This document shows positions 24,001 to 36,828 of a DNA stretch of 64,000 bases, one piece after another. The notes under the pieces are model-generated. The model was not told the DNA's origin, made no database searches, and saw only the letters and a list, made by a program, of their open reading frames with translations. The translations under genes and the position numbers were made by a program. This stretch comes from Petrolisthes cinctipes (Eukaryota > Arthropoda > Malacostraca > Decapoda > Porcellanidae): contig JAWQEG010000287.1 of assembly GCA_033782935.1 (NCBI GenBank), positions 62,001-126,000 of the forward strand. Direction: 5' to 3'. How positions within the stretch are numbered: position 1 is the first letter of the stretch; each line of letters starts with the position of its first letter.

Positions 24001-24499
24001 CCCGAATATTCAATATTTTTGGGTCCCAAAAACAAATTGTACATGCATACTCCGTGTTAGAGTATTTTCAAAATACAGGCCTAAAACATGCTGAAAATCG
24101 ATATTTTAGCTGCCCAAAGTCAATATGTGTATGTATCTTCTGTACCCGTCTATATCCCAAATTCAGGTTCAAAACACTCGAAATATCGATATTTTTGGGT
24201 CCCAGAAGCAATCTGTACATGCCTACTCCTTGCTAGAATTTTTTAAGATACAAACACAAGACATGCTCAAAATCTATATTTTATGTGCCCAAAGTCGATA
24301 TGTGCATGCATCTTCTGTATCCGTCTATATCCCAAATTCAGGTTCAAAACACCCGAAAATTCGATATTTTTGGGTCCCAGAAGCTATCTGTACATGCCTA
24401 CTCCGTGTTAATGTATTTTCAAAATACAGGCCCAAAACATGCTGAAAATCTATATTTTAGGTGCCCAAAGTCAATATGTGTATGCATCTTCTGTACCCG
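24001..24499 (+). repeat. Linking monomers of mixed type
   Basis: About three monomers: one with the unusual AAAAACAAATTGTACATGC near 24030, one with ACTCGAAATATCG near 24176, and one joining AATCTATATTTTATGTGCCC to GTCGATATGTGC near 24280. The last looks like a hybrid of two monomer types. I see nothing else in this stretch. Confidence 0.75.
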
Positions 24500-25610
24500 T
24501 CTATATCCCAAATTCACGTTCAAAACACCCGAATATTCAATTTTTTTGGGTCCCAGAAGCGATCTGTATATACCTACTCCTTGCTAGAATGTTTTCAAGA
24601 TACAGACCCAAAACATGTTAAAAATCGATATTTTAAGTGCAAAAAGTCGATATGTGCATGCATCCTCTGTACCCGTTTATATCTCAAATTCAGGCTCAAA
24701 ACTTCGAAAATTCGTTTTTTTTGGGTCCTTTAAGCAATCTGCACATGCCTACTCATTTCTAGAATTTTTTCAAGATACAGACCCAAAACATGCTCAAAAT
24801 CTATATTTTAGGTGCAAAAAGTCGATATGTGCATGCATCCTCTGTACCCGGTTATATCCCAAATTCTGGCTCAAAACACCCGAAAATTCGATATTTTTGT
24901 GTCCCAGAAGCGATCTGTACATGCCTACTCAGTGCTAGAATATTTTCAAATTATACGCCCAAAACATACTAAAAATCGATATTTTGGGTGCCAAAGTCGA
25001 TATGTGCATTCATCTTCTGTACCCGTTTATATCTCAAATTCTGGCTCAAAACATCCAAAAAATCGATATTTTTGTGTCCCAGAAGCGATCTGTACATGTC
25101 TACACCATGCTATAGTATTTTCAAAATACAGGCCCAAAACATGCCCACAATCGATATTTTAGGTTAACAAAGTCGATATGTGCATGCATCTTCTGTACCC
25201 GTTCATATCTCAAATTCAGGCTCAGAACACCCTAAAATTCGATTTATTTGGGTTCCAGAAGCGATCTGTACGTGTCTACTCAGTGTTAGAGTATTTTAAA
25301 AATACAGGCCCAAAACATGCTCAAAATCTATATATTAGGTGCCCAAAGTCAATATGTGCATGCATCTTCTGTACTCGTCTATATCCCAAATTCAGGTTCA
25401 AAACACCAGAAAACTCGGTATTTTTAGGTCCCAGAAGCGATCTGTACATGCCTACTCAGTGCTAGAATATTTTCAAATTATACGCTGAAAACATACTAAA
25501 AACCGATATTTTGGATGCCAAAGTCGATATGTGCATTTATCTTCTGTACCCGTTCATATCTCAAATTCAGGCTCAGAACACCCTAAAATTCGATTTATTT
25601 GGGTTGCAGA
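24500..25610 (+). repeat. 19-monomer-spaced HOR block, copy 1
   Basis: This block shares rare variants with 27840-28950: CAATTTTTTTGGG, CTGTATATACC, TTCGTTTTTTTT-like runs, GGTCCTTTAAGC, CATGCCCACAATCG and GATATTTTGGATGCC. The offset begins at 3,339-3,340 bp, drops to 3,165 bp in the middle, and returns to 3,342 bp. One monomer was therefore lost and another gained between the two copies. GGTTAACAAAG near 25164 is private to this copy. Confidence 0.8.
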
Positions 25611-26290
25611 AGCCATCTGTACATGCTTACTCCTTGCTAGAATTTTTTAAGATACAAACACAAGACATGCTCAAAATCGATATTTTAGGTGCAAAAAGTC
25701 GATATGCGCATGCATCTTCTGTACCCGTTTATATCTCAAATTCAGGCTCAAAACACCCAAAAATTCGATATTTTTGGGTCCCCGAAGCCATCTGTACATT
25801 TCTACTGCGTGTTAGAGTATTTTCAAAATACAGGCCCAAAACATGCTCAAAATCGATATTTTAGGTGCAAAAAGTCGATATGTGCATGCATCTTGTGTAC
25901 CCGTTTATATCTCAAATTCAGGCTCAAAACACCCGAAAATTCGATATTTTTGGGTCCCTTAAGCAATCTGCACATGCCTACTCAGTGCTAGAATATTTTT
26001 AAAATACAGGCTTAAAACATGCTATAAATCGATATTTTGGGTGTCCAAAGTCGATATGTGCATGCATCTTCTGTACCCGTTTATATCTCAAATTCAGGCT
26101 CAAAACACCCAAAAAATCGTATTTTTTGTGTCTCAGAAGCGATCTGTACATGCCTACACAATGTTAGAGTATTTTCAAAATGCAGGACCAAAACATGCTT
26201 AAAATCGATATTTTAGGTGCCCAAAGTCGATATGTACATGCATCTTCTGTATCCGTTTATATCTCAAATTCAGGCTCAAAACACCCGAAA

Positions 26291-26307
26291 ATTCGATATA
26301 TTTGGGT
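26291..26307 (+). other. CENP-B-box-like 17-mer (8 of 9), variant with A at position 10
   Basis: This copy reads TTCG, ATAT, A, TT, TGGG with exact CENP-B-box spacing. It gains the conserved A through a change independent of type F (GATATATTTGGG). Only the C of CGGG is missing. It is an isolated variant, so it may be random drift. Confidence 0.35.
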
Positions 26308-26818
26308 ATCAGAAGCGATCTGTAAATGCCTACTCCGTGTTAGAGTATTTTCAAAATACAGGCCTAAAACATGCTGAAAATCTATATATTAGGTGACCAA
26401 AGTCAATATGTGCATGCATCTTCTGTACCCGTCTATATCCCAAATTCAGGTTCAAAACACCAGAAAATTCGGTATTTTTGGGTCCCAGAAGCGATCTGTA
26501 CATGCCTACTCAGTGCTAGAATATTTTCAAAATACAGGCCTAAAACATGCTGAAAATCGATATTTTAGCTGCCCAAAGTCAATATGTGTATGTATCTTCT
26601 GTACCCGTCTATATCCCAAATTCAGGTTCAAAACACTTGAAAATTCGATATTTTTTGGTCCCAGAAGCAATCTGTACATGCCTACTTCTAGCTAGAATGT
26701 TTTCAAGATACAGACCCAAAACATCCTCAAAATCGATATTTTAGGTGCAAAAAGTCGAAATGTGCATGCATCTTCTGTACCCGTTTATATCTCAAATTCA
26801 GGCTCAAAACACCCGAAA

Positions 26819-26835
26819 ATTCGATATTTTCGGGT
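26819..26835 (+). other. CENP-B-box-like 17-mer (8 of 9), variant with CGGG
   Basis: TTCG and CGGG both match with exact spacing; the tenth base is T instead of A. This complements type F, which has the A but TGGG. I did not notice a copy carrying both changes. Confidence 0.35.
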
Positions 26836-27839
26836 CCCCGAAGCAAACTGTACATGCCTACTCCGTGTTAATGTATTTTCAAAATACAGGCCCAAAACAT
26901 GCTGAAAATCTATATATTAGGTGCCCAAAGTCAATATGTGTATGCATCATCTGTACCCGTCTATACCCCAAATTCAGGTTCAAAACACCAGAAAATTCGG
27001 TATTTTTGGGTCCCAGAAGCGATCTGTACATGCCTACTCCTTGCTAAAAAAAATTCAAGATACAGACCCAAAACATACTCAAAATCGATATTTTAGGTGC
27101 AAAAAGTCGATATGTGCATGCATCCTCTGTACACGGTTATATCCCAAATTCTGGCTCAAAACACCCGAAAATTCGATATTTTTGGGTCCCAGAAGCGATC
27201 TGTACATGCCTACTCAGTGCTAGAATATTTTCAAATTATACGCTGAAAACATACTAAAAATCGATATTTTGGGTGCCAAAGTCGATATGTGCATGCATCT
27301 TCTGTACCCGTTTATATCTCAAATTCAGACTCAAAACACCCAAATATTCAATATTTTTGGGTCCCAAAAGCATTGTGTACATGTATACTCCGTGTTAGAG
27401 TATTTTCAAAATGCAGGCCGTAAACATGCTGAAAATCGATATTTTAGCTGCCCAAAGTCAATATGTGTATGTATCTTCTGTACCCGTCTATATCCCAAAT
27501 TCAGGATCAAAACACTCGAAAATTCGATATTTTTGGGTCCCAGAAGCAATCTGTACATGCCTACTTCTTGCTAGAATGTTTTCAAGATACAGACCCAAAA
27601 CATGCTCAAAATCGATATTTTAGTTGCAAAAAGTCGAAATGTGCATGCATCTTCTGTACCCGTTTATATCTAAAATTCAGGCTCAAAACACCCGAAAATT
27701 CGATATTTTTGGGTCCCAAAAGTGATCTGTACATGTCTACTCCGAGTTAGAGTATTTTTTAAGTACAGGCCCAAAACATGCTAAAAATCGATATTTTAGG
27801 TGCCTAAAGTCGATATGTGCATGCATCTTCTGTACACGT

Positions 27840-28950
27840 GTATATCCCTAATTCAGGTTCAAAACACCAGAATATTCAATTTTTTTGGGTCCCAGAAGCG
27901 ATCTGTATATACCTACTCCTTGCTAGAATGTTTTCAAGATACAGACCCAAAACATGTTAAAAATCGATATTTTAAGTGCAAAAAGTCGATATGTGCATGC
28001 ATCCTCTGTACCCGTTTATATCTCAAATTCAGGCTCAAAACTCCGAAAATTCGTTTTTTTTTGGGTCCTTTAAGCAATCTGCACATGCCTACTCATTGCT
28101 AGAATTTTTTCAAGATACAGACCCAAAACATGCTCAAAATCTATATTTTAGGTGCAAAAAGTCGATATGTGCATGCATCCTCTGTACCCGGTTATATCCC
28201 AAATTCTGGCTCAAAACACCCGAAAATTCGATATTTTTGGGTCCCAGAAGCGATCTGTACATGACTACACCGTGCTATATTATTTTCAAAATACAGGCCC
28301 AAAACATGCCCACAATCGATATTTTAGGTTCCCAAAGTCGATATGTGCATGCATCTTCTGTACCCGTTCATATCTCAAATTCAGGCTCAGAACACCCTAA
28401 AATTCGATTTATTTGGGTTCCAGAAGCGATCTTTACGTGTCTACTCAGTGTTAGAGTATTTTAAAAATACAGGCCCAAAACATGCTCAAAATCTATATAT
28501 TAGGTGCCCAAAGTCAATATGTGCATGCATATTCTGTACCCGTCTATATCCCAAATTCAGGTTCAAAACACCAGAAAACTCGGTATTTTTAGGTCCCAGA
28601 AGCGATCTGTACATGCCTACTCCTTGCTAGAATTTTTTCAAGATACAGACCCAAAACATGTTAAAAATCGATATTTTAGGTACAAAAAGTCGATATGTGC
28701 ATGCATCCTCTGTACCCGGTTATATCCCAAATTCTGGCTCAAAACCCCCGAAAATTCGATATTTTTAGGTCCCAGAAGCGATCTGTACATGCCTACTCAG
28801 TGCTAGAATATTTCTCAAATTATAAGCTGAAAACATACTAAAAATCGATATTTTGGATGCCAAAGTCGATATGTGCATGCATCTTCTGTACCCGTTCATA
28901 TCTCAAATTCAGGCTCAGAACACCCTAAAATTCGATTTATTTGGGTTGCA
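27840..28950 (+). repeat. 19-monomer-spaced HOR block, copy 2
   Basis: This is the partner of 24500-25610. It lacks the CAAATTATACGCCC monomer present near 24930-25100 of copy 1, joining directly to CTACACCGTGCTATATTATT. It has an additional type C monomer near 28670-28840 before the GATATTTTGGATGCC monomer. The length is almost unchanged because the loss and the gain compensate each other. Confidence 0.8.
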
Positions 28951-31900
28951 GAAGCGATCTGTACGTGTCTACTCAGTGTTAGAGTATTTTAAAAATACAG
29001 GCCCAAAACATGCACAAAATCGATATTTTGGGTTCCCAAAGTCGATATGTGCATGCATCTTCTGTACCCGTTTATATCTCAAATTCAGACTCAAAACACC
29101 CGAATATTCAATATTTTTGGGTCCCAAAAGCAATGTGTACATGCATACTCCGTGTTAGAGTATTTTCAAAATACAGGCCCAAAACATGCTCAAAATCGAT
29201 ATTTTAGGTGCAAAAAGTCGATATATGCATGCATCTTCTGTACCCGTTTATATCTCAAATTCAGGCTCAAAACTCCGAAAATTCGATATTTTTGGGTCCC
29301 TTAAGCAATCTGCACATGCCTACTCAGTGCTAGAATGTTTTTAAAATACAGGCTTAAAACATGCTATAAATCGATATTTTAGGTGTCCAAAGTCGATATG
29401 TGCATGCATCTTCTGTACCCGTTTATATCTCAAATTCAGACTCAAAACACCCAAAAAATCGATATTTTTGTGTCTCAGAAGCGATCTGTACATGCCTACA
29501 CAGTGTTAGAGTATTTTCAAAATACAGGACCAAAACATGCTTAAAATCGATATTTTAGGTGCCCAAAGTCGATATGTACATGCATCTTCTGTATCCGTTT
29601 ATATCTCAAATTCAGGCTCAAAACACCCGAAAATTCGATATTTTTGGGTATCAGAAGCGATCTGTACATGCATACTCCGTGTTAGAGTATTTTTAAAATA
29701 CAGGCTTAAAACATGCTGAAAATCGATATTTTAGCTGCCCAAAGTCAATATGTGTATGTATCTTCTGTACCCTTCTATATCCCAAATTCAGGTTCAAAAA
29801 ACTCGAAAATTCGATATTTTTGGGTCCCAGAAGGAATCTGAACATGCATACTTCTTGCTAGAATGTTTTCAAGATACAGACCCAAAACATGCTCAAAATC
29901 GATATTTTAGGTGCAAAAAGTCGAAATGTGCATGCATCTTCTGTACCCGTTTATATCTCAAATTCAGGCTCAAAACACCCGAAAATTCGATATTTTTGGG
30001 TCCCCGAAGCGATCTGTACATGCCTACTCCGTGTTAATGTATTTTCAAAATACAGGCCCAAAATATGCTGAAAATCTATATATTAGGTGCCCAAAGTCAA
30101 TATGTGTATGCATCTTCTGTACCCGTCTATATCAGAAAATTCAGGTTCAAAACACCAGAAAATTCGGTATTTTTGGGTCCCAGAAGCGATCTGTACATGC
30201 CTACTCAGTGCTAGAATATTTTCAAATTATACGCTGAAAACATACTAAAAATCGATATTTGGGTGCCCAAAGTCGATATGTGCATGCATCCTCTGTACCC
30301 GTTTATATCTCAAATTCAGACTCAAAACACCCAAATATTCAATATTTTTGGGTCCCAAAAGCAATGTGTACATGCATACTCCGTGTTAGAGTATTTTCAA
30401 AATACAAGCCTAAAACATGCTGAAAATCGATATTTTAGCTGCCCAAAGTCAATATGTGTATGTATCTTCTGTACCCGTCTATATCCCAAATTCAGGTTCA
30501 AAACACTCGAAAATTCGATATTTTTGGTTCCCAGAAGCAATCTGTACATGCCTACTTCTTGCTAGAATGTTTTCAAGATACAGACCCAAAACATGCTCAA
30601 AATCGATATTTTAGGTGCAAAAAGTCGAAATGTGAATGCATCTTCTGTATCCGTTTATATCTCAAATTCAGGCTCAAAACACCCGAAAATTCGATATTTT
30701 TGGGTCCCAAAAGCGATCTGTATATGCCTACTCTGTGTTAGAGTATTTTCAAAATACAGGCCCAAAACATGCTCAAAATCGATATTTTAGGTGCCCAAAG
30801 TCGATATGTTCATGCATCTTCTATATCCGTCTATATCCCAAATTCAGGTTCAAAACACCCGAAAATTCGATATTTTTGGGTCCCAGAAGCGATCTGTACA
30901 TGCCTACTCCTTGCTAGAATTTTTTAAGATACAAACCCAAGACATGCTCAAAATCGATATTTTAGGTGCAAAAAGTCGATATGTGCATGCATCTTCTGTA
31001 CCCGTTTATATCTCAAATTCAGGCTCAAAACACCCGAAAATTCCATATTTTTTGGTCCCTTAAGCGATCTGTACATGCATACTCAGTGCTAGAATGTTTT
31101 CAAAATAAAGGCTCAAAACATGCTAAAAATCGATATTTTAGGTGTCCAAAGTCGATATGTGCATGCATTTTCTGTACCCGTTTATATCTAAAATTCAGGC
31201 TCAAAATACCCGAAAATTCGATATTTTTGGGTCCCACAAGCGATCTGTACGTGCACACTCCGTGCTAGAATGTTTTCAAGATACAGACCCAAAACATGTT
31301 AAAAATCGACATTTTAAGTGCAAAAAGTCGATATGTGCATACATCTTCTGTACCCGTTGATATCTCAAATTCAGGCTTAAAACTCCGAAAATTCGATTTT
31401 TTTGGGTCCCTTAAGCAATCTGCACATGCCTACTCAGTGCTAGCATGTTTTTAAAATACACGCTTAAAACATGCTATAAATCGATATTTTAATGTGTCCA
31501 AAGTCGATATGTGCATGCATCTTCTGAACCCGTTTATATCTCAAATTCAAGCTCAAAACACCCAAAAATTCGATATTTTTGTGTCCCAGAAGCGATCTGT
31601 ACATGTCTACACCGTGCTATACTATTTTCAAAATACAGGCCCAAAACATGCTCAAAATCGATATTTTAGGTTCCCAAAGTCGATATGTGCATGCATCTTC
31701 TGTACCCGTTCATATCTCAAATTCAGGCTCAAAACACCTTAAATTCGATTTATTTGGGTTCCAAAGGCGATCTGTACGTGTATACTCAGTGTTAGAGTAT
31801 TTTAAAAATACAGGCATAAAACATGCTGAAAATCGATATTTTGGGTGCCCAAAGTCGATATGTGCATGCATCTTCTGTATCTGTCTATATCCCAAATTCA

Positions 31901-34900
31901 GGTTCAAAACACCCGAAAAATCGATATTTTTGGGTCCCAGAAGCGATCTGTACATGCCTACTCCTTGCTAGAATTTTTTAAGATACAAACCCAAGACATG
32001 CTCAAAATCGATATTTTAGGTGCAAAAAGTCGATATGTGCATGCATCTTCTGTACCCGTTTATATCTCAAATTCAGGCTCAAAACACCCGAAAATTCGAT
32101 ATTTTTGGGTCCCAGAAGCGATCTTTACGTGTCTACTCAGTGTTAGAGTATTTTCAAAATACAGGCCCAAAACATGCTCAAAATCGATATTTTAGGTGCC
32201 CAAAGTCGATATAGGCATGCATGTTCTGTATCCGTCTATATCCCAAATTCTGGTTCAAAACACCCGAATATTCAATAATTTTGGGTCCCAGAAGCGATCT
32301 GTCCATGCATACTCCTTGTTAGAATGTTTTCAAGATACAGACCCAAAACATGCTCAAAATCAATATTTTAGGTGCAAAAAGTCGATATGTGCATGCATCC
32401 TCTGTACTCGGTTATATCCCAATTTCTGGCTCAGAACACCCGAAAATTCGATATTTTTGGGTCCCAGAAGCGATCTGTACATGCCTACTCAGTGCTAGAA
32501 TATTTTCAAAATACAGGCCCAAAACATACTCAAAATCGATATTTTAGGTGCCCGAAGTCGATATGTGCATGCATCTTCTGTACCTGTTCATATCTCAAAT
32601 TCAGGCTCAGAACAACCGAAAATTCGATTTATTTGGGTCCCAGAAGCGATCGGTACGTGTCTAGTCCGTGTTAGAGTATTTTAAAAATACAGGCTCAAAA
32701 CATGCTCAAAATCGATATTTTGGGTGCCCAAAGTCGATATGTGCATGCATCTTCTGTACCCGTTTATATCTCAAATTCAGACTCAAAACACCCGAAAATT
32801 CGATATTTTTGGGTCCCAAAAGCCATCTGTACATGCATACTCCGTGTTAGAGTATTTTTAAAATACAGGCCTAAAACATGCTGTAAATCGATATTTTAGA
32901 TGCCAAAAGTCAATATGTGTATGCATCTTCTGTACCCGTCTATATCCCAAATTCAGGTTCAAAACACTAGAAAATTCGATATTTTTGAGTCCCAGAAGCA
33001 ATCTGTACATGCCTACTTCTTGCTAGAAAGTTTTCATGATACAGACCCAAAACATGCTCAAAATCGATATTTTAGGCGCAAAAAGTCAATATGTGCATGC
33101 ATCTTCTGTACCCGTTTATATCTCAAATTCAGGCTTAAAACACTCGAAAAGTCGATATTTTTGGGTCCCCGAAGCGATCTGTACATGCCTACTCCGTGTT
33201 AATGTATTTTCAAAATACAGGCCCAAAACATGCTGAAAATCTATATTTTAGCTGCCCAAAGTCAATATGTGTATGCATCTTCTGTACCCGTCTATATCCC
33301 AAATTCAGGTTCAAAACACCCGAAAATTCGATAATTTTGGGTCCCAGAAGCGATCTGTACATGCCTACTCAGTGCTAGAATATTTTCAAGATACAGACCC
33401 AAAACATGCTCAAAATCGATATTTTAAGTGCAAAAAGTCGATATGTGCATGCATCCTCTGTACTCGGTTATATCCCAAATTCTGGCTCAAAACCCCCGAA
33501 AATTCGATATTTTTAGGTCCCAGAAGCGATCTGTACATACCTACTCAGTGCTAGAATATTTTCAAATTATACGCTGAAAACATACTAAAAATCGATATTT
33601 TGGGTGCCAAAGTCGATATGTGCATGCATCTTCTGTACCCGTTTATATCTCAAATTCAGGCTCAAAACACTCAAAAAAATCGATATTTTTGTGTCCCAGA
33701 AGCGATCTGTACATGTCTACACCGTGCTATAGTATTTTAAAAATACAGGCCCAAAACATGCTCAAAATCGATATTTTGGGTGCCCAAAGTCAATACGTGC
33801 ATGCATCTTCTGTACCCGTCTATATCTCAAATTCAGACTCAAAACACCCGAATATTCAATATTTTTGGGTCCCAAAAGCAATGTGTACATGCATACTCCT
33901 TGTTCGAGTATTTTCAAAATATAGGCCTAAAACATGCTGAAAATCGATATTTTAGCTGCCCAAAGTCAATATGTGTATGTATCTTCTGTACCCGTCTATA
34001 TCCCAAATTCAGAATCAAAACACTCGAAAATTCGATATTTTTGGGTCCCAGAAGCAATCTGTACATGCCTACTTCTTGCTAGAATGTTTTCAAGATACAG
34101 ACCCAAAACATGCTCAAAATCGATATTTTAGGTGCAAAAAGTCGATATGTGCATGCATCCTCTGTACCCGGTTATATCCTAATTTCTGGCTCAGAACACC
34201 CGAAAATTCGATATTTTTGGGTCCCAGAAGCGATCTGTATATGCCTACTCAGTGCTAGAATTTTTTCAATTTATACGCCCAAAACATACTAAAAATCGAT
34301 ATTTTGGGTGCCCAAAGTCGATATGTGCATGCATCTTCTGTATCCGTTTATATCTCAAATTCAGGCTCAAAACACCCAAAAAATCGATATTTTTGTGTCA
34401 CAGAAGCGATCTGTACGTGTCTACTCCGTGTTAGAGTATTTTTAAAATACAGGCTCAAAACATGCTCAAAATCGATATTTTGGGTGCCCAAAGTCGATAT
34501 GTGCATGCATCTTCTGTACCCGTTTATATCCCAAATTCAGACTCAAAACACCCGAATATTCGATATTTTTGGGTCCCTGAAGCCATCTGTACATACATAC
34601 TCCGTGTTAGAGTATTTTTAAAATACAGGCCTCAAACATGCTGTAAATCGATATTTTAGCTGCCCGAAGTCAATATGTGTATACATCTTCTGTACTCGCC
34701 TATATCCCAAATTCAGGTTCAAAACACTCTAAAATTCGATATTTTTTAATTCCCAGAAGCAATCTGTACATGCTTACCTCTTGCTAGAAAGTTTTCATGA
34801 TACAGACCCAAAACATGCTCAAAATCGATATTTTAAGTGCTAAAAGTCGATATGTGCATGCATCTTCTGTACCCGTTTATATCTCAAATTCAGGCTCAAA

Positions 34901-35229
34901 ACTCCGAAAATTCGATATTTTAGGGTCCCTTAAGCGAACTGCACATGCCTACTCAGTGCTAGAATGTTTTTAAAATACAGGCTTAAAACATGCTATAAAT
35001 CGATATTTTAGGTGTGAAAAGTCGATATGTGCATGCATCTTCTGTACCCTTTTATATCTCAAATTCAGGCTCAAAACACCCAAAAAATCGATATTTTTGT
35101 GTCCCAGAAGCGATCTGTACATGCCTACTCAGTGCAAGAATATTTTCAAATTATACGCTTAAAACATACTAAAAATCGATATTTTGGGTGACAAAGTCGA
35201 TATGTGCATGCATCTTCTGTACCCGTTTA
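28951..35229 (+). repeat. Mixed-monomer domain
   Basis: About 36 monomers without a long clean tandem duplication that I could see. Types E and D recur near 29309 and 31419 (2,110 bp, 12 monomers). A form with CTAGAAAGTTTTCATGATAC appears at 33031 and 34792 (10 monomers) and continues into the next block. Irregular spots include ATATCAGAAAATTC near 30130, TTTTAATGTGTCC near 31490, and TATTTTTTAATTCCC near 34740. The stretch contains only satellite. Confidence 0.8.
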
Positions 35230-35950
35230 TATCTCAAATTCTATCTCAAAACACCCAAAAAATCGATATTTTTGTGTCCCAGAAGCGATCTGTACATGTC
35301 TACACCGTGCTATAGTAATTTCAAAAAAAAGCCCCAAAACATGCTCAAAATCGATATTTTAGGTGCCCAAAGTCGATATGTGCATGCATCTTCTGTATCC
35401 GTTCATATCTCAAATTCAGGCTCAGAACACCCTAAAATTCGATTTATTTGGGTTCCAGAAGCGATCTGTACGTGTCTACTCGGTGTTAGAGTATTTTAAA
35501 AATACAGGCTCAAAACATGCTCAAAATCGATATTTTGGGTGCCCAAAGTCGATATGTGCATGTATCTTCTGTACCCGTTTATATCTCAAATTCAGACTCA
35601 AAACACCCGAATATTCGATATTTTTGGGTCCCAAAAGCCATCTGTATATGCATACTCCGAGTTAGAGTATTTTTAAAATACAGGCCTAAAACATGCTGTA
35701 AATCGATATTTTAGCTGCCCAAAGTTAATATGTGTATGCATCTTCTGTACCCGTCTATATCCCAAATCCAGTTTCAAAACACCCGAAAATTCGATATTTT
35801 TGAGTCCCAGAAGCAATCTGTACATGCCTACTTCTTGCTAGAAAGTTTTCATGATACAGACCCAAAAGATGCTCAAAATCGATATTTTAGGTGCAAAAAG
35901 TCGATATGTGCATGCATCTTCTGTACCCGTTTATATCTCAAATTCAGGCT
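35230..35950 (+). repeat. 5-monomer duplication, copy 1
   Basis: The variants CTATAGTAATTTC, AGCCCCAAAAC, a type F half, TTTTTGAGTCCC, GAAAGTTTTCATG and CCAAAAGATGCTC recur in the same order 878 bp (5 monomers) downstream. This copy has an A-rich change, TTCAAAAAAAAGCCCC, near 35321 where copy 2 has TTCAAAATACAGCCCC, and CAAATCCAGTTTC near 35764. Confidence 0.82.
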
Positions 35951-36107
35951 CAAAACTCCGAAAATTCGATATTTTTGGGTCCCTTAAGCGATCTCCACAT
36001 GCCTACTCAGTGCTAGAATGTTTTTAAATACAGGCTTAAAACATGCTATAAATCGATATTTTAGGTGTGAAAAGTCGATATGTGCATGCATCTTCTGTAC
36101 CCGTTTA

Positions 36108-36828
36108 TATCTCAAATTCAATCTCAAAACACCCAAAAAATCGATATTTTTGTGTCCCAGAAGCGATCTGTACATGTCTACACCGTGCTATAGTAATTTC
36201 AAAATACAGCCCCAAAACATGCTCAAAATCGATATTTTAGGTGCCCGAAGTCGATATGTGCATGCATCTTCTGTATCCGTTCATATCTCAAATTCAGGCT
36301 CAGAACAACCTAAAATTCGATTTATTTGGGTTCCAGAAGCGATCTGTACGTGTCTACTCAGTGTTAGAGTATTTTAAAAATACAGGCTCAAAACATGCTC
36401 AAAATCGATATTTTGGGTGACCAAAGTCGATATGTGCATGCATCTTCTGTACCCGTTTATATCTCAAATTCAGACTCAAAACACACGAATATTCGATATT
36501 TTTGGGTCCTAAAAGCCATCTGTACATGCATACTCCGTGTTAGAGTATTTTTAAAATACAGGCCTAAAACATGCTGTAAATCGATATTTTGGCTGCCCAA
36601 AGTTAATATGTGTATGCATCTTCTGTACCCGTCTATATCCCAAATTCAGGTTCAAAACACCCGAAAATTCGATATTTTTGAGTCCCAGAAGCAATCTGTA
36701 CATGCCTACTTCTTGCTAGAAAGTTTTCATGATACAGACCCAAAAGATGCTCAAAATCGATATTTTAGGTGCAAAAAGTCGATATGTGCATGCATCTTCA
36801 GTACCCGTTTATATCTCAAATTCAGGCT
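36108..36828 (+). repeat. 5-monomer duplication, copy 2
   Basis: This repeats 35230-35950 at +878 bp. Private changes are GAACAACCTAAAATTCG near 36303, GGTGACCAAAG near 36415, and AAAACACACGAATATTCG near 36480. The match ends where copy 1 has the type E deletion (AAAACTCCG) and this copy has AAAACACCCGAAAAGTCG. Confidence 0.82.

Larger units (their letters stand above)
25611..27839 (+). repeat. Mixed monomers between the two 19-mer-spaced blocks
   Basis: About 12.7 monomers. They include an E-like tail at 25967 with full-length AAAACACCCG, a D partner reading GATATTTTGGGTGTCC, a TCGTATTTTTTGTG variant near 26118, and the two box-like variants annotated separately. An A-run replaces the usual GAATTTTTTC near 27046, and AAGTACAGGCCC occurs near 27760. 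No foreign sequence is present. Confidence 0.8.

Noticed and set aside
27046..27053. A-run as a polyadenylated retroelement tail
   Set aside because: The length of the monomer is unchanged and satellite continues directly on both sides, so no insertion is present.
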